DNA of 64,000 bases from Tenacibaculum sp. (GTDB lineage Bacteria; Bacteroidota; Bacteroidia; Flavobacteriales; Flavobacteriaceae): positions 298,734 to 362,733 of the forward strand of contig JAKVCX010000001.1 in NCBI GenBank assembly GCA_022448525.1, in the 5' to 3' direction. This document shows, piece by piece, positions 58,475-64,000 of this stretch. A program made the translations under genes and the position numbers. Within the stretch, counting starts at the first letter, position 1. Every line of letters begins with the position of its first letter. The notes below the pieces were generated by a model, which saw only the letters and a list, made by a program, of their open reading frames with translations, was not told where the DNA came from and made no database searches.

Positions 58475-58488
58475 ATAAGCCGAAAGTT
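58457..58488 (-). terminator. Terminator of the str operon (after rpsJ)
   Basis: On the minus strand AACTTTCG-G-CTTA, loop TTTTGT, TAAG-T-CGAAAGTT, then a T-run. The -33 of the rplC promoter is in its loop. Confidence 0.82.
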
Positions 58489-58495
58489 AAATTAT

Positions 58496-58801
58496 TTATA
58501 CCTTGATCTCTACCTCAACTCCACTTGGTAATTCAAGCTTCATTAATGCATCGATAGTCTTAGATGAAGAACTATAAATGTCTAACAAACGCTTGTAAGC
58601 AGATAGTTGAAATTGCTCTCTAGATTTTTTGTTTACGTGTGGTGAACGTAATACCGTAAAAATCTTTTTATGAGTTGGTAATGGGATTGGTCCGTTAACA
58701 ACCGCTCCTGTACTTTTTACTGTCTTAACGATTTTCTCTGCTGATTTATCAACTAAGTTGTAATCGTAAGATTTTAATTTTATTCTAATTTTTTGACTCA
58801 T
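58496..58801 (-). CDS. rpsJ: 30S ribosomal protein S10 (NusE)
   Basis: 101 residues: [20 protein letters not shown] and [21 protein letters not shown] 30S head protein that also acts as NusE in antitermination. In this phylum it follows fusA rather than leading the S10 operon, as here, 5 bp after fusA. Confidence 0.98.
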   Translation of the reverse strand: MSQKIRIKLKSYDYNLVDKSAEKIVKTVKSTGAVVNGPIPLPTHKKIFTVLRSPHVNKKSREQFQLSAYKRLLDIYSSSSKTIDALMKLELPSGVEVEIKV

Positions 58802-58806
58802 CTTAA

Positions 58807-60924
58807 TTAACCTTTAGCATTAGCGATTACTTCTTCTGAAATATTTGATGGAGTCTCAGCATAGTGAGAGAATTCCATTGTAGATGTAGCTCTACCAGAA
58901 GACATTGTTCTTAAAGCAGTAACATATCCGAACATTTCAGATAATGGAACTGTAGCTTTAACAACTTTAGACCCCGCTCTATCAGACATATCAGAAACCT
59001 GACCACGTCTTCTATTTAAATCTCCTACAATATCACCCATGTTCTCCTCAGGAGTTAACACTTCTAACTTCATAATAGGCTCCATGATTTTAGCTTTTGC
59101 AGCTTTTGCAGCAGCTTTGTAACCCATTTTTGCAGCTAATTCGAATGATAACTGATCAGAATCCACAGGATGGAAAGATCCATCCTTTAAAGTAACCTTC
59201 ATTGAATCCATCTCGTATCCAGCTAAAGGACCATTTTTCATAGCCTCTTTAAATCCTTTTTCTACCGACGGTACAAATTCCTTAGGAACGTTACCACCTT
59301 TAATGATAGATTCGAATTGTAATCCTGTTGTTCCTTCGTCAGCAGGCTCCATTGTAAATACAATATCCGCGAATTTACCACGACCACCAGATTGCTTCTT
59401 ATAAACCTCTCTGTGTTCAGCCGAAGCAGTAATAGCTTCTTTGTACTCTACTTGTGGTTGACCTTCGTTTACTTCAACTTTAAACTCACGCTTTAAACGA
59501 TCAACAATAATATCTAAGTGTAACTCACCCATTCCAGAAATAATAGTCTGTCCTGAAGCTTCGTCAGTTCTCACTGTAAAAGTTGGATCTTCTTCAGCTA
59601 ATTTACCTAAAGCTAATCCTAACTTATCAACATCCGCCTTTGTTTTTGGCTCAACAGCGATACCGATTACTGGATCTGGGAAATCCATCGATTCTAAAAC
59701 GATTGGTGATTTCTCAGCAGATAAAGTATCTCCTGTTTTAATATCTTTAAATCCAACAGCAGCTCCAATATCTCCAGCTTCGATAAAATCTAAAGCGTTT
59801 TGCTTATTTGAGTGCATTTGGTAAATACGAGAAATACGCTCTTTTTTACCAGAACGGTTGTTTAGCACATAAGAACCAGCGTCTAAACGACCAGAGTAAG
59901 CACGGAAGAATGCTAAACGACCTACGAAAGGATCTGTAGCAATTTTAAATGCTAAAGCCGAGAAAGGCTCTTTTACATCTGGCTTACGTACAACTTCTTC
60001 TCCTGTATCAGGATCAGTTCCAACGATAGCATCCTTATCTACCGGTGATGGTAAGTAACGACATACTCCGTCTAATAAGAACTGTACACCTTTATTTTTG
60101 AAAGCAGAACCACATACCATAGGAATGATAGACATATCCATTACAGCAGCACGTAAAGCAGCATGCACTTCTTCTTCTGTAATTGAATCTTCATCTTCCA
60201 TGAACTTCTCTAATAAGTTCTCATCATATGCAGCTACTTCCTCGATTAATTTAGCTCTGTATTCAGCAGCTTCCTCTTTTAAATCTTCTGGAATATCGAT
60301 AATATCAAAAGTAGATCCTTTAGTTTCATCATGCCAAACGATAGCACGATTCTTAACTAAGTCAATTACTCCTCTAAAATCTGCTTCTTCACCAATCGGT
60401 AATACGATAGGCACAGCATTTGAACCTAACATATCTTTAACTTGCTGACATACAGCTAAGAAGTTAGATCCTTGACGATCCATCTTATTAACAAACCCCA
60501 TACGAGGCACTTTATAGTTATCAGCTAAACGCCAGTTAGTTTCTGATTGAGGCTCAACACCATCAACAGCTGAAAATAAGAATACTAATCCATCTAATAC
60601 ACGTAAAGAACGATTTACCTCTACAGTAAAGTCAACGTGACCAGGAGTATCAATAATGTTAAAGTGATATCCTTTAGTATCTGGTAATTTCTTACCATTT
60701 TCAGTTGGGAACTCCCATGTACATGAAGTTGCAGCAGAAGTAATTGTAATACCTCTTTCTTGCTCTTGCTCCATCCAGTCCATTGTAGCAGCACCATCGT
60801 GTACTTCTCCAATTTTGTGAGAAACTCCTGTGTAATAAAGGATACGCTCAGTTGTTGTAGTCTTACCCGCATCAATGTGGGCAGCAATACCGATATTTCT
60901 AGTAAATTTTAAATCTCTAGCCAT
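58807..60924 (-). CDS. fusA: Elongation factor G
   Basis: 705 residues. GTPase that drives translocation. P-loop [20 protein letters not shown]3 [13 protein letters not shown]4 NKMDRQG, then domains II to V, ending in [19 protein letters not shown]. Between rpsG and rpsJ. Confidence 0.98.
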   Translation of the reverse strand: MARDLKFTRNIGIAAHIDAGKTTTTERILYYTGVSHKIGEVHDGAATMDWMEQEQERGITITSAATSCTWEFPTENGKKLPDTKGYHFNIIDTPGHVDFTVEVNRSLRVLDGLVFLFSAVDGVEPQSETNWRLADNYKVPRMGFVNKMDRQGSNFLAVCQQVKDMLGSNAVPIVLPIGEEADFRGVIDLVKNRAIVWHDETKGSTFDIIDIPEDLKEEAAEYRAKLIEEVAAYDENLLEKFMEDEDSITEEEVHAALRAAVMDMSIIPMVCGSAFKNKGVQFLLDGVCRYLPSPVDKDAIVGTDPDTGEEVVRKPDVKEPFSALAFKIATDPFVGRLAFFRAYSGRLDAGSYVLNNRSGKKERISRIYQMHSNKQNALDFIEAGDIGAAVGFKDIKTGDTLSAEKSPIVLESMDFPDPVIGIAVEPKTKADVDKLGLALGKLAEEDPTFTVRTDEASGQTIISGMGELHLDIIVDRLKREFKVEVNEGQPQVEYKEAITASAEHREVYKKQSGGRGKFADIVFTMEPADEGTTGLQFESIIKGGNVPKEFVPSVEKGFKEAMKNGPLAGYEMDSMKVTLKDGSFHPVDSDQLSFELAAKMGYKAAAKAAKAKIMEPIMKLEVLTPEENMGDIVGDLNRRRGQVSDMSDRAGSKVVKATVPLSEMFGYVTALRTMSSGRATSTMEFSHYAETPSNISEEVIANAKG

Positions 60925-60929
60925 TTCTA

Positions 60930-61406
60930 TTAAAATCTAAAGTGTGAGAATGCTTTATTTGCTTCAGCCATCTTATGAGTATCAACTCTTTTCTTCACTG
61001 CCGCTCCTTCTTCTTTAGCTGCTGCTAAAACCTCAGCTGCTAAACGCTGAGCCATTGTTTTTTCATTACGCTTACGAGCATAACTAATCATCCATTTGAT
61101 CGCCATTGAAACTTTACGATCTGGACGTATTTGCATTGGTATTTGGAATGTAGCTCCACCTACACGACGAGAACGAACCTCTACGTGTGGCATTACATTC
61201 GATAAACCATCTTTCCAAATTTCTAAAGCTGACTTTTCTTCGTCAGTTTTCTTTTCATTTACGATATCCATTGCATCGTAAAATACTTTGAACGCTACAG
61301 ATTTCTTACCGTCCCACATTAAGTTGTTTACAAAACGTGTTACTAATTGATCGTTAAATCTTGGATCCGGTAACAAAACTCTTTTTTTCGCTCTTCTTTT
61401 TCTCAT
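60930..61406 (-). CDS. rpsG: 30S ribosomal protein S7
   Basis: 158 residues: [40 protein letters not shown] and [20 protein letters not shown]. It nucleates the 30S head and contacts the E site. In E. coli it represses the str operon. Between rpsL and fusA. Confidence 0.98.
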   Translation of the reverse strand: MRKRRAKKRVLLPDPRFNDQLVTRFVNNLMWDGKKSVAFKVFYDAMDIVNEKKTDEEKSALEIWKDGLSNVMPHVEVRSRRVGGATFQIPMQIRPDRKVSMAIKWMISYARKRNEKTMAQRLAAEVLAAAKEEGAAVKKRVDTHKMAEANKAFSHFRF

Positions 61407-61437
61407 GTCTTTACATTAAAAAAGTTACTGATTAATC

Positions 61438-61818
61438 TTACTTTTTGTCTTTAGGGCGTTTTGCACCGTATTTAGATCTACGTTGAGTTCTTCCCTCAAC
61501 ACCTGCAGTATCTAATGCACCACGTACGATGTGGTATTTTACACCTGGTAAATCTTTTACCCTTCCACCTCTAACTAATACTATCGAGTGCTCTTGTAGG
61601 TTATGTCCTTCACCTGGGATATACGCGTTGATCTCATTACCATTTGTTAATCTAACACGAGCTACTTTACGCATAGCTGAGTTAGGTTTCTTAGGCGTTG
61701 TAGTGTATACACGCGTACAAACTCCACGTCTTTGAGGACAAGCTGTTAAAGCCGCCGATTTACTCTTCTTAGTTATTTTGGTTCTTCCTTTACGAACTAA
61801 TTGTTGAATAGTTGGCAT
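61438..61818 (-). CDS. rpsL: 30S ribosomal protein S12
   Basis: 126 residues: [40 protein letters not shown] and [20 protein letters not shown]. Decoding-centre protein. The usual Lys residues linked to streptomycin sensitivity (PKKPNSA, the region KDLPGVKY) are present. First gene of the str operon. Confidence 0.98.
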   Translation of the reverse strand: MPTIQQLVRKGRTKITKKSKSAALTACPQRRGVCTRVYTTTPKKPNSAMRKVARVRLTNGNEINAYIPGEGHNLQEHSIVLVRGGRVKDLPGVKYHIVRGALDTAGVEGRTQRRSKYGAKRPKDKK

Positions 61819-61877
61819 ACTAATTAATTACTTGTTTTCGTTTGTACTTATTAATAATCTCTATTTTTAAGAGTGTG

Positions 61878-61908
61878 CAAATGTACGATTAATTTCTAAT
61901 TATTCAAA
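61878..61908 (-). promoter_or_regulatory. Promoter of the str operon
   Basis: -7 TACATTTG (61878-61885) and -33 TTTG (61905-61908) with a 19-bp spacer, about 60 bp before rpsL. Confidence 0.72.
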
Positions 61909-61992
61909 TATCAGTAAGTTATTTTTAAAACAAGAATCAACCAAGAGTCGAAATTCTTGATTTTAATGTACTTTAGCTCTTTTTAAATTACT

Positions 61993-63636
61993 TTGAAAAA
62001 ACACTTCCTCATATTAGTCATTTTCTTTTTCCTTGGTGAAAAAAGTCTTTTCAGCCAAGAAAAGTCAATTAAACTACAATCAAATGATTCGATAGAAAAT
62101 GTCGTATTAAAGAAAATAGACATTACTAAAAACGACTCTAAAAACTCTATTCTAAAAAAACTACGAGAAGAAGGTTATTTTTATTCCAACATAGATTCAA
62201 TAAACAAACAATTAGATAAAGTAACATTATTCCACGTTACATTAGGACAGAAAATAGATAGCCTTATTTTAAGAATCCCTACTAAGTTTAACTATTTAAG
62301 AAAAGATCTCCCGATATTAGAAAACCCCACTTTAAAAACTAAGTTCACCAACTTTAATTCTATAATCACCGAAATACAAAATCACTTTTCAAAACAAGGT
62401 AAACCGTTTACTAACATTAGACTTCAAAACATTTCTTTAGACAAAGATTTGATTTATGCCGATCTTGATATTCAAGAATCAAAACAAAGAACCGTCGATA
62501 AAATTATCATTAAAGGTTATAACAATTTCCCCAGTAGCTACATAAAACACTTTCTTGGAATTAAAGAAGGAATCAGGTTCAACAAAGAACAAATCAACTC
62601 TTCTGCGAAGAACATTAATAACTTAGAATTTGCAAGATTAATAAAACCAGCCGAAGCCCTATTCAATCAAGACTCTACAACACTTTATTTATATATTAAA
62701 AAGTTGAACAGAAACAATTTTGATGGTTTACTGAATTTCTCAACCAATCCAGCAAACCAAGAACTCTTAATTACTGGAAACCTTAATATAGATTTTATCA
62801 ACCTAATCAATACTGGAGAAGAACTAAAGCTTGAATGGAATGCCAATGGTAACCAAAGCCAAAACATAAATGTAAGAACGAAAATTCCATTCATTTTCAA
62901 TTCCCCTATTTCCAACAATACTCACTTTTCGATACACAAACAAGACTCTACATTTTTAAACTCAACGTTTAACACAACTTTCGATTATTTCCTAAACCCT
63001 AAAACTAAACTAGGAATCAATTACGAATCTACAAGTTCTTCAAATACTTTAACAACCGCAACAGACAACCTGAGCGACTACACAAACAACTTTGGAGGAA
63101 TTAGCCTTAGCTACAATACTCCTAAGAATCATGAAATATTCCGAACTAAATTCTTTATGTTAATCCAATACCATTTTGGTAAAAGAACTACAGACTTATT
63201 TAATGATAATCAACATAGAATAAAATTTCAATCTTCATACATATTTGACATCAACAGAAAAAATTCCATCTTCTTAAGAAATCAAACTAACCTCTTGTTC
63301 TCAAGCAACCTTCTAACAAATGAATTATTCAGAATTGGAGGCCCAACTACAATAAGAGGAATAAATCAACAAAGCTTATTCACACACCAATACTCTTTTT
63401 TCAATCTAGAATACAGAATCCAAACAGCATCAAAATCATACCTCTACAGTGTAACCGATTTTGGAATAGCAAAAACTATCAACAAACTCAACCAAAATAT
63501 CTTATCTCTTGGAGCCGGTTATTCTTTCTTCATAAACCAATCGAAAATAGACATCATTTTTAGCGGAAATCTTAACAACACACCCAACAACAACAAAGGG
63601 TTTAACGCTTCTTTAAGCTTCAAAAACTACTTCTAA
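61993..63636 (+). CDS. Omp85-like outer-membrane barrel protein with POTRA region
   Basis: 547 residues. The start appears to be a TTG (61993), because it begins the signal peptide KKHFLILVIFFFLGEKSLFS and no ATG is suitably placed. A POTRA-like N-terminal region (about 85-235, with VDKIIIKGYNNFPSSYIKHF) precedes a barrel with the Omp85 signature FRIGGPTTIRGINQQSLF. It ends in an aromatic residue (SFKNYF), as expected. Likely inserts or transports proteins or lipids at the outer membrane; shorter than BamA, closest in layout to the small TamA-like Omp85 proteins of Bacteroidota. Divergent from the str operon. Confidence 0.82.
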   Translation: MKKHFLILVIFFFLGEKSLFSQEKSIKLQSNDSIENVVLKKIDITKNDSKNSILKKLREEGYFYSNIDSINKQLDKVTLFHVTLGQKIDSLILRIPTKFNYLRKDLPILENPTLKTKFTNFNSIITEIQNHFSKQGKPFTNIRLQNISLDKDLIYADLDIQESKQRTVDKIIIKGYNNFPSSYIKHFLGIKEGIRFNKEQINSSAKNINNLEFARLIKPAEALFNQDSTTLYLYIKKLNRNNFDGLLNFSTNPANQELLITGNLNIDFINLINTGEELKLEWNANGNQSQNINVRTKIPFIFNSPISNNTHFSIHKQDSTFLNSTFNTTFDYFLNPKTKLGINYESTSSSNTLTTATDNLSDYTNNFGGISLSYNTPKNHEIFRTKFFMLIQYHFGKRTTDLFNDNQHRIKFQSSYIFDINRKNSIFLRNQTNLLFSSNLLTNELFRIGGPTTIRGINQQSLFTHQYSFFNLEYRIQTASKSYLYSVTDFGIAKTINKLNQNILSLGAGYSFFINQSKIDIIFSGNLNNTPNNNKGFNASLSFKNYF

Positions 63637-63752
63637 AAAAAAACTTTCATTTTAACAAAAACACTATCTGATTCACATTTTATTAACCTTTTTTATTGTT
63701 TTTTTAAGTTTATTTTAAGACTTTAGCAAACATTAATTCAAATAAATACAAA

Positions 63753-64000
63753 ATGATAACAAAATTTAATGGAATTTTGGCGCTATTCTTTGCGTTTATT
63801 GTGCAAATATCCTTTGCACAAGAAAAAACAATTTCAGGTATTGTTTCAGATCAATCGGGACCACTACCTGGAGTTAGTGTGCAGAAAAAAGGTTCTGCAT
63901 CTGGTACAGAGACTGATTTTGATGGTAAGTATACTATCAAAGCGAAATCAGGAGATGTATTAATCTTCAGATTTGTTGGAATGAAAACAGTTGAAAAGAC
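63753..64000 (+). CDS. TonB-dependent receptor (SusC-like), N-terminal part
   Basis: The frame runs off the window after about 82 residues. It starts with the signal peptide MITKFNGILALFFAFIVQIS (cleaved near FAQ-E), followed by a carboxypeptidase-D regulatory-like domain (ISGIVSDQSGPLPGVSVQKK, then DFDGKYTIKAKSGDVLIF), typical of SusC/RagA receptors. Whether a SusD partner follows cannot be seen. Confidence 0.85.
   Translation, partial: MITKFNGILALFFAFIVQISFAQEKTISGIVSDQSGPLPGVSVQKKGSASGTETDFDGKYTIKAKSGDVLIFRFVGMKTVEK

Overview
The window is a piece of an AT-rich Bacteroidota chromosome, almost certainly family Flavobacteriaceae. The signs are the ribosomal gene order (rpsL-rpsG-fusA-rpsJ-rplC onward, ending in rpoA-rplQ), Bacteroidota-type promoters (TTTG, about 19 bp, TAnnTTTG), few Shine-Dalgarno sequences, a DUF5916 barrel protein, TonB-dependent receptors with a carboxypeptidase-like N-terminal domain, and AraC and LytTR regulators with membrane-spanning N-termini. 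A Tenacibaculum/Polaribacter-like genus would fit, but that is inference.

Layout. 1-6.6 kb: end of the pyruvate dehydrogenase E2 gene, a secreted NTF2-like protein plus a DUF5916 barrel protein, a membrane AraC regulator, a PA0069-type radical SAM protein and aroC. 6.8-7.7 kb: tRNA-Ser and three small membrane-protein genes, two of them below 60 codons. 7.7-12.4 kb: POT-family transporter, orphan ParA with an unusual C-terminal extension, and a ppx/sixA/pdxH group. 12.4-16.8 kb: AraC/GyrI regulator and a TonB receptor-DUF2141-TPR cluster. 16.8-24 kb: DUF389 membrane protein, response regulator plus PAS histidine kinase, tRNA-Tyr and tRNA-Lys, an Mla-type ABC pair, and a PafA-like phosphatase. 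24-25.4 kb: three tandem small basic secreted proteins, two of them behind LytTR-like direct repeats. 25.5-27.7 kb: an unknown membrane-anchored protein, CtlX and a small orphan.

27.7-36.2 kb is a complete thiamine operon on the minus strand behind a TPP riboswitch: thiS-thiC-TenI/ankyrin fusion-thiD-thiE-thiG-thiH-lipoprotein-thiF/moeB. A degenerate dispersed repeat lies between thiG and thiH. Next come a 77-residue orphan and a stefin-like cystatin (+ strand), an arginine deiminase/DDAH-like enzyme, gltA, eno and carA.

42.2-61.8 kb is the main ribosomal cluster (minus strand): the str genes, a combined terminator/promoter and an attenuator-like leader before rplC, then the S10, spc and alpha genes. 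Two foreign-looking genes, a membrane acyltransferase and a LytTR regulator, split the cluster between rpsN and rpsH, with a terminator before them and a candidate promoter after them. Structured leaders precede rpsD, rplQ and perhaps rpoA. The window ends with an Omp85-like barrel protein and the start of another TonB-dependent receptor.

The most unusual items are the interrupted spc operon, the small-protein family with its LytTR-like sites, the TenI-ankyrin fusion, the bacterial cystatin, and the candidate r-protein leader RNAs.
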